NCBI GenBank assembly: GCA_011799875.1
Contig: CM022303.1
Span: 66,288,731-66,352,730, forward strand
Source: Thinopyrum elongatum
Taxonomy: Eukaryota > Streptophyta > Magnoliopsida > Poales > Poaceae
Direction: 5' to 3'
Length of the DNA stretch: 64,000 nucleotides
A program made the position numbers and the translations under genes. Shown here in pieces: positions 22,929 through 32,811 of this stretch (its first letter is position 1; every line of letters starts with the position of its first letter). The notes beneath the pieces are model-generated. The model was not told where the DNA came from, did no database searches, and saw only the letters and a program-made list of their open reading frames with translations.

Positions 22929-23563
22929 AGGATCCCTGTAGTGTCGGCACAACAGTTCCCGCAGCATCGGATTCCCGCAGCGAGTGACTGATTCCCGCAG
23001 TGTCGTCCCATCCACTCAAGCATTAGCTCGCAGTGCCGTCGCATCCGCTGAGGCAACAGATGCAAAAGCAGGACTGATTCCCGGGCGAAAGAACCAAAAG
23101 CAGGGCATCAGCGTCCATATTCCCGCGCGTCGGAATCACCGCCGTTAGCGTCGCTGTCGCTCCTCGGAATCAGCGCCGTTTGCGCACTGTGGCACGTGCA
23201 GCAGCAGAAGAAGTGCCGCCTTGGCCGGTGGCGGCATGGCCCACCTGCTGGGCCTGCGCGCAGCAGGCCGTGTCGGCCGGGGAGCGACAGCGGCAGCGCC
23301 GGCCGCCTCGCCCGGTGGTGGCAGGGCCCACCTGGCCCGGCCCATTCCGTCCCGGCGCAGGCGCTGTGCGAAACCCGTTTTCCCGGCGCGGCCGCCTACT
23401 ACGGTGGCGGCAGGGCCCGCCGCCTGCAGGCGTGGCGGCAGGTGACACGTGTCGCCTGCCGCGCCTGCCGCCACTAGTGAGGGGGTCTCTTTTGTCAATT
23501 TCGTCCGCAGGGGGTCTCTTTTGACAATTCCAATGAGCAGAGGGTCTCTTTCGACAAAAAATC
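22929..23563 (-). repeat. MULE1 right terminal inverted repeat
   Basis: About 635 bp and the reverse complement of 17166-17728. It is longer than the left copy through extra sequence in its inner half (additional 'gattcccgc' motifs around 22960-23110). Confidence 0.9.
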
Positions 23564-23572
23564 CTTGTTCTC
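23564..23572. repeat. Right 9-bp target-site duplication of MULE1
   Basis: Exact copy of CTTGTTCTC at 17157-17165. Confidence 0.93.
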
Positions 23573-23773
23573 GGCATGTGGCACAAGAAGAAGAGCGATG
23601 TTGTGCGCACTTTGGCTAGTGCCTGCTCCATTGGGCACGGAGCCGGCTCCGAGCTCTGCAAGATGACACCATGGTGTAAGTATGATCACTTCGTATCACT
23701 CGCCACCGTCCGTTTGCTAGTGGAGTACCTAATAGCATCATCTCATCATTACAAACCGATAGTAGTAGCTTAG
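23573..23773 (+). pseudogene. R40-like gene, 3' part between the two MULEs
   Basis: The exon cut at 17165 resumes here (GMWHKKKSDVVRTLASACSI), but conservation is weak. It recovers only at KMTPW (about 23661-23675), which resembles the R40 repeat ending W-K-x-x-P-W-C. From 23673 the sequence is almost identical to 4179-4225, so this is the conserved 3' end or flank of the gene. The remaining 100 bp up to MULE2 are AT-rich flank. Confidence 0.55.
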
Positions 23774-23782
23774 TATACTCAA
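23774..23782. repeat. Left 9-bp target-site duplication of MULE2
   Basis: TATACTCAA here is repeated exactly at 30081-30089. Confidence 0.93.
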
Positions 23783-24058
23783 GAGTTAAATACACTGTGA
23801 GTGCCTAAACTTGTCCTGTGCGGTTAGTTTAGTGCCTAAACTTGCAAAATACACAAAAGTGGTACCGCAATTTGTCCCGTGGTTCAAATACAGTGCCTCC
23901 AGACGTATTCCGCGGTATGCACCGCCCGCGTGGCACGCCAGCGTGTCACCGGCCCACATGTCAGTGGCTCGGGGCGACGGAAGGGCTGGGTGAGGCGCAC
24001 AGCCTGGTTTTTAAGCAGAAAACCTCCTGGGCTTTAATTAATTCTCTCAAAAAAGCCC
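23783..24058 (+). repeat. MULE2 left terminal inverted repeat
   Basis: 276 bp, pairing with 29805-30080 with few mismatches, from 'gagttaaatacactgtgagt' to 'aattctctcaaaaaagccc'. Confidence 0.92.
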
Positions 24059-24283
24059 TCGATCTGTATAAGACTCGATCCCCAAATCCCCCCGATTCAC
24101 AAAACAGAAACCAAATCCCTAAACGTAGGTAGGCGACGGTGGCGGCGGCGACAGTGGAATTCTTTGGTTGCTCGCCGGCGACGAGCAGTTGAATGAGAGT
24201 AGGAGGCCAGGGCGCGGCGGGAGTACTCGCGCAGCGGTGTGAACTCTTTCTCTGCTCCCCCATCTCCTCTGCTGCTAGGCGAG

Positions 24284-24639
24284 ATGGGTGGCGCCGGTGT
24301 TCCGAAGCGCGACGACGAGGAATGGAAGCAGACGGCGGTGTACAACTGGGGATCAAAGAGAAGCGCTCAGGTGATGGTTCCCCATTCTTGTGAATCATGT
24401 ATGCATATGTGTTGTGTTATTTGCTTACAAAGATTTGATTTTTAGGATGAGGAGATGCCGGGATTGGACTTGAGAAAGAGGCTGAGAAGCATGCTGATAA
24501 AGAGAAGCACAAGATGGAGAATAAGGTCATTGCTAGGATCAACAAGGAGAAAATTATATGCAGAGATAGGATGCTACTGTTTGTAATCAGTATGTGTGCT
24601 AGCTTGTGTGTCATCTTGTTTGCAGTAGCAGGGAAGTAG
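24284..24639 (+). pseudogene. MULE2 companion gene relic: coiled coil plus C-terminal membrane segment
   Basis: The first exon at 24284-24370 starts MGGAGVPKRDDEEWKQTAVY and ends at a GTGATG donor. After an AG at 24445 the best-looking frame (24451-24639) reads LEKEAEKHADKEKHKMENKV, ARINKEKIICRDRM, then a hydrophobic run LLFVISMCASLCVILFAVAG before TAG. That frame does not join in phase with the first exon, and no zinc-finger cysteines are present, so part of the gene appears deleted. Plant GRF-zinc-finger proteins often end in a coiled coil and a C-terminal membrane segment, and its position mirrors the GRF gene of MULE1. Homology to that gene is therefore suspected, not shown. Confidence 0.45.
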
Positions 24640-25311
24640 TAGAAGTGGGATGATGTTTGCAGTACGAGGAAATGAGTTTGTATTATGAACATGATCTATG
24701 TGTAAATGGCAAAGGATATGTTTGTGCTTTTATTTGGAATTTGGCTTATAACAATCGCATTTTCAGTTGCATTTTAATGTTTGAACTCATAAAAAATTGT
24801 TGCTTCATTTGCAAACTAACATACATTGACTGACTGAAGTAGCAGCAAACTAACTGAAGATAACTGAAGTAATCTAACATACATCGGCTCGTTGTGTCTG
24901 GCAGCGATGGCGCGTAGGTTGGCCGCCCTGCGCTTGGCTTGTGCAATGGACAGAGAAGCCGCGAGGATGGCTTGTGCAATGGACAGGCAAGCACGAATTT
25001 GTTACAGAAACAAATGAGCATACAAATTAGATAGGCGACATGGATTTGACAGAAACAAATGAACATATAAATTTAGCTAAAGTTATTATGAAAATAAGCC
25101 CATGCATTGCATACTGAACTGGCATTACATAACCATTTGAAGTAGCATTTGACAAACCAAATCCTTTGCCAAACTAGCATCTGAACCATACCAAAATATC
25201 ATTTGAAACCAATTTTTGTCTCTGAACCCCAACAAAAGGAGCAGTTCATTTATGAACTTAACTAAGATGCTTGACAAGTTCATTCATGAACTAAAACACA
25301 CATGACTTAAA
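24640..25311. other. MULE2 spacer between the convergent genes
   Basis: AT-rich, no recognised coding sequence. It should hold the 3' ends of both transcripts. A phrase 'ggcttgtgcaatggacag' is repeated at about 24938 and 24971. Confidence 0.5.
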
Positions 25312-28300
25312 CTAAAGTGAAAGAAAATCATGAAGATCATTAGGCCAGCCATCCTCGTAGAGAACATTTGGTGCATTCTGGCTAACAAGAACTTCCTCCT
25401 CTGCTTGCATGAACTGTGGCGCTTGATGTGCACTCCCTCCATCATTTCCAAACAGCAGATTGTAGAAGCCAAGGGCAGCAGCTCTAGCTCCTCTTGGAGC
25501 ATTTGTTCCTCCAGTGCCATAATTTGTTCCTCCTGTGGTAGCATGAGTTTCACCCCTTCCAACATTTCTCCCTCCTCTTGCAGCATTTGTTCCTCCTCTT
25601 CCAGCACTCCTCCCTCCTATTGGAGCTGTAGCTCCTCCTCTTCCAGCACTCCTCCCTCCTCTTGGAGCTCTAGTCCCTCCTCTAGCCTGCCTTTTCCTGG
25701 CACTAGATTCTGCTGCTGCATCTGCATTTCTTCTGACCCTGCCACTTGCCATTGCTGTTGTCACTCTTGCTACTGGGATTGAGTCTCTTGCATTTGCAAT
25801 GAAGGTAGATTCTGGAAGAGGACCAAAGTCTCTAACTGTTGGGTATGTGAACTTCTCCTGGCACATGCATTGTATGTGAGAACATTGCAAGAAATTAGGT
25901 GGCAATAAATAAATATGTGGAATTTGAGAAGTTACCTTTTCCTGCATCTTGTACACCATACAATCTGGCCTTTGTGTTGGGTCCAATTGAGGAATTACTC
26001 TGTGTGGCATAATGTTCTGCAAGCAATCATAGTAAGGTCAAAAAAATTAGGTACAAAGGGAAATAAGTACAAGAGAAAATGAACTTACAGCAATGATGCT
26101 TGGATCAGCATAATCTTCTTCCTCCTCTGCCTCCTCTGCCGGTACTGGTCTTGGTTTTTCATTTAGGTGATTGTGGTGTCCCTTCTTGTTATGGTCAGCA
26201 GCTCCACATATAGAACAGTGCATTGTAACACCATGTTTGGAAATTTTCTTCAGTCCATTCTTATCTTGTTTCTCTTCTGGCTCTTTCTTCCTATTTTTCT
26301 TTGGCCTACCCATGACTTTTGTGTATATAGGTGGGAAGACAGGGATACCATGCATCTTTTCCCACTTCTTCATGTCACTCATAGGCATCAGGTTCCATCC
26401 ATAGCAATCCTTGTATTTTTCCACTGTATAGCACTCATGAACCATGCTCTCTGGTTCAATCCTCTCGTGCCTGAAACATGCAATAGCATGATGGCAAGGT
26501 ATGGCAGATAGCTCCCATCTCTTACATTCACAGCTGTTCATGTTGAGATCCACAACATATGTGTTGTTCAGAGACATAACCTGAAATACACCTTTGCCAT
26601 ATTCTTTTACCCTGCAGTTCTTTGCCCACTCAACATATTTGTCTAATTTCTTCTGAATTTTGGGGCATAGTCTACCAGTCCACTTCTCAGCTTCTCTCTG
26701 CTTCCCAACTATCCTGTTAGCTAGCTTGTGGAAAATAATAGTCCAACATGGACTTTATTGGCAGCTCTCTTCAATCCAGAATATAACTGCGAATCAATAT
26801 AATTGGATCAATGATTATGTAGGCAGAATAAAAAGAGGATTATAAAAAATGAATGCATCTACAAAAGAGGATTTTGGATCAAACCTGTTGAAAACTTCAC
26901 TCATGTTGTTTAGAAGGATGTCACATTTGCAGAAAGGGGAAAAAAATGCTTTGATCCATGTTTTAGGTGCCAACTTCTCCACCCACTTGTATGCAGCAAG
27001 GCTGTGTTCCTTCATCTGCTCCATGTTCTTACTATAAGCAATTTCATGTGTAGATCTTGCTATTGCCCATAGATCATTCTTGAGTTGTTCTCCCTTGTGT
27101 ATTTTATGAAAGTTCTGGTAGATGTGCCTAACACAGTGTCTGTGTTCAGCATAAGGGAAAACTTTTTGCACTGCTGCTATTAAACCCTAAAAAAGAAATG
27201 TCATTTGGTGAGTAAGTATTGTAAGCAGATGATTACCATGCAATAAATTAAAGAGGTAGCAAGTGCTAACCTTTTGCTTGTCGCTCCTTATTGTATATGG
27301 AGAAGAGTTGCTTATATTCAAGTCATCCTTTAAAGTGGCTAAGAACCACTCCCAACTATATGTTGACTCAACTTCACATAGCCCAAATGCTATGGGGAAA
27401 ATACAATCATTGGGATCAACACCAACTGCTGTAAGTAAGTTCCCTTTGTATCTAGTTTTTATGTGGCACCCATCGAGAAAAATTATTGGTCTGCAAGCCT
27501 TAAGGTACCCTCTCTTACATGCATCATATGACCAGTACAGTGTTGAGAAGTGGTCTTTTGTTTCTTTAGTTTTATCATCAAAAACCTCCTTAGTGCACAG
27601 GAAGAACTTGCTTCCTGGGTTAGTCCTCCTAAGCTCTTGGCCATAGTCCCACAACATATTGTATTGGTCATCATCTTCACCTCTAATTTGTTTAACTGCT
27701 GCTCTTCTTGCTCTTCCCAGCTTACTTCTCTTTGCAACCATGTTGAATTCCTGCTCCACTTTATCTGAAAACTTTCTCAAAGGCATCTTCTCATTGTCTC
27801 TGAATTCTTCTCTGAATTGTGCAGTCAGGAATGGTGCAGTCAAAGCTTTTAGATCCCAAGCCTTGGTGCATGTGTGATTGTCAAGGTATTTCTTTATCTG
27901 AATGCTAGTACTCATGTTATCTTTGCCTGCCTTCAAGTACCAAGTACATCCAGGCTTGCATACTGCCTCAAATTTGGTGGCCGTATTCCTTATCTTCTTA
28001 ACCTTTACTCTGTTTCTTACACTGTATGCAACCACAGCAAGCCTTGGCTCTTTCATATCAGCAAAAAGCATGCCAACTCTAAAAGTTGGTGCTTTAAGGT
28101 CAGTGGACGGATTGAATGTGCTGAATTTGTATCTAAGCTTGTCTCCTTCTTCTTTTGATAGGTTTAGATGACTGTCATCTAGGGCATCTTCAGGAAGTTC
28201 TCCTTCAAAGTCAGACACAATCTCCTTCTGTCTATGGTCATCAACATCTTTGTCTACATAGCTCTCAAACAGATCATCATCACCTTGTGCTACTTCGTAA

Positions 28301-28974
28301 TCACTCTCATAGAAATCCTCATCAGTTTCAACTTCTGCACCTACATGTTCTTCACTACTGTCACCTGCATCTTCAGCACCACTATCATCACTGTCACAAT
28401 TGCCATCTTCTTCCTCAAATTCTCGATCTGGAACCCTAGAGCTACAGCCCTCACCAAATGACATGAATCTCTTTGCTTTCTTGTAGTTACATCTCATCTC
28501 TGTTGCAATTTCTGGTTTCTCAAAGTTGTCCACATTTTCTTTTCCCTTTGCTGACTTAACTGGAGTAATAACCCTTGGCAGCTCAAGCATCCCCTCTACC
28601 AACACATCATCAGCAGTTAGTGACTCCAGGGTGTCACCATGGTCTACAAGCAAGACCAAGTTCTTGTGATCTACTGTTGCAGCAATCATAAGGACAATGT
28701 CTGCATCACATGCAATCAACTGAAGGCCATCACACAAAGACTTTCCAGGTTTGCTCCAATACACATCTATCTTGGACATTGCTCTGTCATAGCCCAATTG
28801 GAGAAGAAAATCATCAATCCATAGAACTGACCAAGTATCACTGTCGCAGCTATCAAACCAGTCCACTTCATGATCCATGTAGGTCATGTTGCTATCACTT
28901 CCACAAAAAAAACCTTTGTGATGTATCTCAACTGAAAACAGTCCATCAAATTGCCCTGCATTATGAAATAGCAC
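25312..28974 (-). pseudogene. MULE2 transposase, multi-exon, with stop and frameshift
   Basis: Minus-strand exons fitted by GT-AG signals and phase: 28974-27271, 27186-26884, 26786-26089, 26016-25936 and 25857-25312. Exon 1 holds a PB1-like N-terminal domain (residues about 12-97, GLFSVEIHHKGFFCGSDSNM), a long acidic linker (about 185-270), a Mutator DNA-binding domain (about 298-372, FRVGMLFADMKEPRLAVVAY to DNHTC) and the start of the DDE core with D501 (IIFLDGCHIKTRYKG) and D565 (IRSDKQK). Exon 2 supplies the catalytic Glu in NNMSEVFN. Exon 3 has the SWIM finger CECKRWELSAIPCHH and a small CSICG..DHNKKGH finger. The last exon is RGG-rich. A TGA at 26771-26773 and a frameshift near 26731, both in exon 3 before the SWIM finger, disable it. 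The true start may be further upstream, for example at the ATG at 29619-29621. Confidence 0.85.
25480..25700 (-). repeat. RGG-coding minisatellite in the MULE2 transposase tail
   Basis: A degenerate repeat of roughly 24-45 bp encodes units such as TRAPRGGRSAGRGG, TAPIGGRSAGRGG, TNAARGGRNVGRGE. Arg-Gly-Gly tracts commonly bind RNA or single-stranded DNA, which would suit a nucleic-acid-handling tail. Confidence 0.6.
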
Positions 28975-28979
28975 ATACT

Positions 28980-29225
28980 TTCAGTTAAATGCATTGCACA
29001 CATTCAAAAAAATTCAGTTAAATGTACTGCAAACATTCAGACATATTCAGTTAACATAATGCGCATAACTTCAGTTAAATGCACTGCACACATTCAGACA
29101 AATTCAGTTAAATGTACAGCACACATTCAGTTAACAGAGTCTACACAAATTCAGGTAAATGTACTGCACAAATTCAGTTAACAGAGTCGACACATTCAGA
29201 GTCCGCGCACATTCAGTAAACTCCA
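28980..29225. repeat. Minisatellite upstream of the MULE2 transposase frame
   Basis: Imperfect tandem copies of 'attcagttaaatg(c/t)actgcacac', spaced mostly 20-45 bp, at least eight copies. They lie inside the 5' untranslated region or first intron of the transposase. Confidence 0.75.
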
Positions 29226-29804
29226 TTCAAATTTACTACATGAATCACACTACAGCTTCAGTACTAATCTGAATCAATCTAACTAGAGGAATCATAGCAC
29301 TTCTATACCCTGTTTCGATGGCCACATAACCAAGACCATCACCTTTCAGAGAAAAAGTACGCTGACTGATAACCCCCAAATAAACCCTAGCCCTATTTTG
29401 ACGTGAAAAGGGCCCAATGCCGTCCACAGCAATCCGCATCTTGTAAATAACACGGATAAGATGAACATCAACCACGAGAAATCGAAGCCCATTACAGTGG
29501 TTAACCCTACCCCGTGATTACGTCGTACAGGCGCGAGAAAATCGAGAAGGAGGAACAGAGCGACGATGCTACTAACCATAGGAAGGAACTGCCTCGCCTG
29601 GACGTCGACGACGCGGGCCATCCATCGCCTCCGTCACCGGCTGCCGTGCCATGCCGCACCACCTCCGCCACCGCCTTGGACTGATCGAGACCGAGGGAGA
29701 GGAAAGGAGAGGGATACGTAACGGTGGGGACTGTGAGCGAAGGGGCACGGGATTAAGGGTACCAAATAGAAAAACTGAACACGGTCCCTGTTCCCGTCGT
29801 TACA
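29226..29804 (-). other. MULE2 5' region of the transposase transcript
   Basis: Promoter and leader side of the transposase. A GC-rich stretch at 29500-29640 has an ATG at 29619-29621 (MARVVDVQARQFLP) that could be the true first coding exon spliced to the acceptor near 28957, but the phase does not fit simply, so I leave the start open. Confidence 0.4.
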
Positions 29805-30080
29805 GGGGCTTTTTTGAGAGAATTAATTAAAGCCCAGGGGGTTTCTGCTTAAAAACCAGGCTGTGCGTCTCACCCAGCCCCTCCATTGCCCAGAGCCACT
29901 GACATGTGGGCTGGTGACACGCTGGCGTGCCACGCGGGCGGTGCATACCACGGAATACGTCTGGAGGCACTGTATTTGAACCACGGGACAAGTTGCGGCA
30001 CCACTTTTGTGTATTTTGCAAGTTTAGGCACTAAACTGACCGCACAGGACAAGTTTAGGCACTCACAGTGTATTTAACTC
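29805..30080 (-). repeat. MULE2 right terminal inverted repeat
   Basis: 276 bp, reverse complement of 23783-24058. Confidence 0.92.
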
Positions 30081-30089
30081 TATACTCAA
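30081..30089. repeat. Right 9-bp target-site duplication of MULE2
   Basis: Exact copy of TATACTCAA at 23774-23782. Confidence 0.93.
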
Positions 30090-30109
30090 ATAGTAGTACT
30101 CCGCCTTGA

Positions 30110-30352
30110 AAAACGCAGAGTGGTGCCATAACTTGTCCAAATGGTGCATATACGGTGCGTTCGCTGTATATGCATCAACGCAGAGTGGTGCCAACTGTCA
30201 AGCCACGCGGGCGGCACAATCCGCGATATACGAGTGAAGGCACTGTATATGCATCATTTGGACAAGTTATGGCACCACTTTTACATATTTTACAACTTTA
30301 AGCACTAAAGTGACGTGCCGGACAAGTTTAGACACTTGTGGTGTATTTAACT
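30110..30352. mobile_element. Foldback relic related to MULE2 ends
   Basis: Arms at 30120-30158 (gtggtgccataacttgtcc...) and 30240-30278 are inverted repeats of each other. The right end, 'ggacaagtttagacacttgtggtgtatttaac', resembles the outer end of the MULE2 terminal repeat. The left outer end is missing. Probably a small non-autonomous MULE derivative. Confidence 0.55.
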
Positions 30353-30367
30353 ATTTATCTCTTGGTT

Positions 30368-31036
30368 GTCGTGAGACAACATCCAACCGCACGCCATGCA
30401 TGGCACACTGGCAGTGGGCACGGAGAGTGGGCATGGACAGGTTCACCTTCCTCTTCAACTACGGACCATCTGACAACTGGGGCCAGTGGTTTCCATGGTC
30501 CGTTGGTCCCAGCTCCCAGCTGCAGCGTCCTTGGGTTACAAAGGTCGCTGCAAATGGGCTCGGCTCTCTCTTCAAACTGGTACACTGCACAGTTACCGCT
30601 TTCCCAGACGCCGTCACACGTTCAATGATCGGTGTACCCGGTTTCTGACTCGCCCGTTTCCCCTATTTCTGCGGCTGCAGGGCCAGTACTCCTGTGCAGT
30701 GGCAGAGATACGGTACATACTCTTGTGCAGTGGCAGAGATAGATACAGTACAAGGGAGATACGTACGGCGTGGTGTGTCCCGTATTTCCCGCTGGCCTGC
30801 TTGGTTCCTGTTGGACTCTTCCGGTTCGGTCCATGGATCTTTGTTTTAGATCCTTGCTCCTTTGACGCTTTTGCAAGCATGGTCGATTAAGTTCAAACAT
30901 TGTAGGAGGAGTTTGCGGTGACGCCGACGATACTTTTTTTTTTTTTCAACATAGCGAGTTGGGTACTTCCAGTGTTCAAAATACTGCGGCAAAATACTCC
31001 CAACACCATTCTTTGCATAGCAGTACAAATCATTGT
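30368..31036 (+). repeat. Tandem duplication, copy A
   Basis: Starts 'gacaacatccaaccgcac' and matches 31037-31730 in order: 'gtggtttccatgg', 'ttggtcccagct', 'gcagcgtcctt', 'cattgtaggaggagttt', 'gtgacgccgacg', 'agcgagttgggta', 'caaaatactgcggcaaaata'. Divergence with indels indicates an old duplication. No recognisable gene; short open frames only. Confidence 0.7.
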
Positions 31037-31730
31037 CGTGGGACAACATCCAACCGCACGGCATGCATCATGCATGCCATGGCCCATGGGCACGGAGGGT
31101 CGGTCGCCCATACATGCCCCTAGCTGAGAGATGCACAGCGTCGCCCTCCTCCTCTTCAGCTAGTACGTATCGGCTGACTACTGGGACCTGTGGTTTCCAT
31201 GGTTCGCTTGGTCCCAGCTGCAGCGTCCTTCGGCTACAGGGTGGCTCTGTATGGGGCTATCTATCGTCTCTCTTGGTCCCAGCTGCTGCAGGCCGCTGCA
31301 CAACATGCAGGCTCCTACCTGGTTGTGGTTAGCTGCCCAGCTGCTGCTGCTGCTGCGCCAGACGGAGTATAATTCGAATGGACAGAGATAGAGAGCCGTC
31401 TGTTTCTTGCATGCATGCGCTCTTCTTTCCATGGATGCAGTGCAGGGCCAGTACTGCACAGTGCAGTTGCAGACTGCCAGAGCTCAGACGCGAGAGACAC
31501 GAGGGAGATAACGGCCGGCGTGGTGTTCCTTGTTCGTATCTTCAGCTTCGATCCGTTGAGCTTTCTTTCAGATCGATGCTCCTTTTGCTCGGTTCTTGCA
31601 AGCACGGGCGATTCAACTTCAGACATTGTAGGAGGAGTTTGAGGTGACGCCGACGGTACGTTTTCTTCAGACATTGTAGCGAGTTGGGTACCAGCAATGC
31701 TCAAAATACTGCGGCAAAATAACACTATTG
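31037..31730 (+). repeat. Tandem duplication, copy B
   Basis: Second copy of the unit described for 30368-31036. A third partial trace ('gcgttgggtaccagcagtgttcaaaatactgcg') lies at about 31788-31822. A further pair of 'tgtgcaccatcagaaca' motifs at about 31767 and 31860 suggests continued slippage. Confidence 0.7.
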
Positions 31731-32811
31731 ATTTTTAGACTAAATTTGTGTCAGAAGAGAACTGTTGTGCACCATCAGAACAGTGTTGCGTTGGGTACCA
31801 GCAGTGTTCAAAATACTGCGTAAAAAAAAGGACAGATTTTTGGCCTATACGGCTTGGGGCTGTGCACCATCAGAACACTGTTCTCAACTAGTTCACCGGG
31901 TGGTCCACCAGATCTATTCGAGCTTGAAGACCTGGCAAATCGACGTGTTGTTCACCAACACCAGGTGGTCCACTGGCACAGTGCACAGAGCACAAAGCAG
32001 TTCCGGCGATTCGATTGCACGCTTGCCACCATTGGTACGGCCCACCAACAATTTCGTATGGTCCTGTTATTAACCCATTCTTCATAAAACACATTAACAG
32101 TCGCGTGATGGGCGCACTCTGGTGATGTACACGTAGGCAGATGCACTATTCAGTCGCTCGTTTCTGATTGGCTCTTGCTTATTGCGTGCTACTGGTCCAT
32201 GTCGTCGCCAATTAAAATGAGGGAGCAAGAGGAAATTTCCAGGAAGCTTCGCAGTTGCCTCACCCCTCACGAAACCAGTCATTTTTCTCCTCACCCATCG
32301 TCTCCCTCCTTCTCTCTCTCAGAGAGGAAAACGCTCCAGGAGAGATTAGGCCGCAGGAGGAGTAGCGGTGGCCGACAGGCTCATGGAGAGTAGCAGCGAC
32401 CGGCACTGGAGGAGCAGCAGCGGCCGATGGCAGCAGACCAGATCGGCGCGTCGCAGGAGGGGATGGGGCAACCCTCACGGGCAAAGCAGAGCAGAGCCGG
32501 CGGGTCGTGCCGGCACCAGCGTGACATGTCGCGGGCGGAGAGGGGCCAGGGCGGCGAAGCCGCCGCAATCAAGGTGCCGCAGGCCACGGCCTTTCTCCTC
32601 CTTGCCCTCCCTTTCTCCTTCTCGGCTAGGGTTATCGCTGCCGTCGCCGCCGCCTTCGGCCCCATCCCAGCTCGCGGCCTCAGTTTCTGCGTCTCCAACC
32701 AGCCCAAGATCCCAACCCCATCGTCGTCTCTTACCTCCCTCTCTTATTCCCCTGTGCCTCGGCGAGGTGTGCCAATCCGGCGCACACGGAAAAAGTACAG
32801 CAGCATCCAGT
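31731..32811. other. Upstream region of the uncoupling-protein-like copy
   Basis: GC content rises from about 32300. An open frame starting at 32368 runs into the carrier exon, but its first 145 codons are low-complexity (Arg, Ser, Pro) and do not match a carrier N-terminus, so I treat it as leader or chance sequence. Confidence 0.4.

Larger units (their letters stand above)
17166..23563 (+). mobile_element. MULE1: Mutator-like element, 6398 bp, two genes
   Basis: Long terminal inverted repeats (17166-17728 and 22929-23563) begin with GATTTTTTGTCGAAAGAGAC and are flanked by an exact 9-bp duplication. Inside are a plus-strand transposase (19245-21784) and a convergent GRF-zinc-finger gene (22124-22792). 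The element sits inside an exon of an R40-like gene. Both inner genes carry nonsense or frameshift lesions, so this copy is probably not autonomous, although its ends look complete. Confidence 0.93.
23783..30080 (-). mobile_element. MULE2: second Mutator-like element, 6298 bp, two genes
   Basis: Terminal inverted repeats of 276 bp (23783-24058 and 29805-30080) start GAGTTAAATACACTGTGAGT and are flanked by an exact 9-bp duplication. The minus-strand transposase occupies 25312-28974 or further, and a small plus-strand gene (24284-24639) faces it tail-to-tail. Ends and proteins differ from MULE1, so the two are separate families that landed 210 bp apart. Confidence 0.93.

Noticed and set aside
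23145..23661. Open frames inside the MULE1 terminal repeats
   Set aside because: They appear in both inverted repeats in mirrored form and arise from GC-rich composition; no domain.
28980..29225. CRISPR-like array
   Set aside because: The repeats are imperfect, lack constant spacers and lie in a plant transposon; this is a minisatellite.
32368..32811. N-terminal extension of the uncoupling-protein frame
   Set aside because: Low-complexity Arg/Ser/Pro sequence that does not match a carrier N-terminus or a presequence pattern; it is probably leader or foreign DNA that happens to be open.
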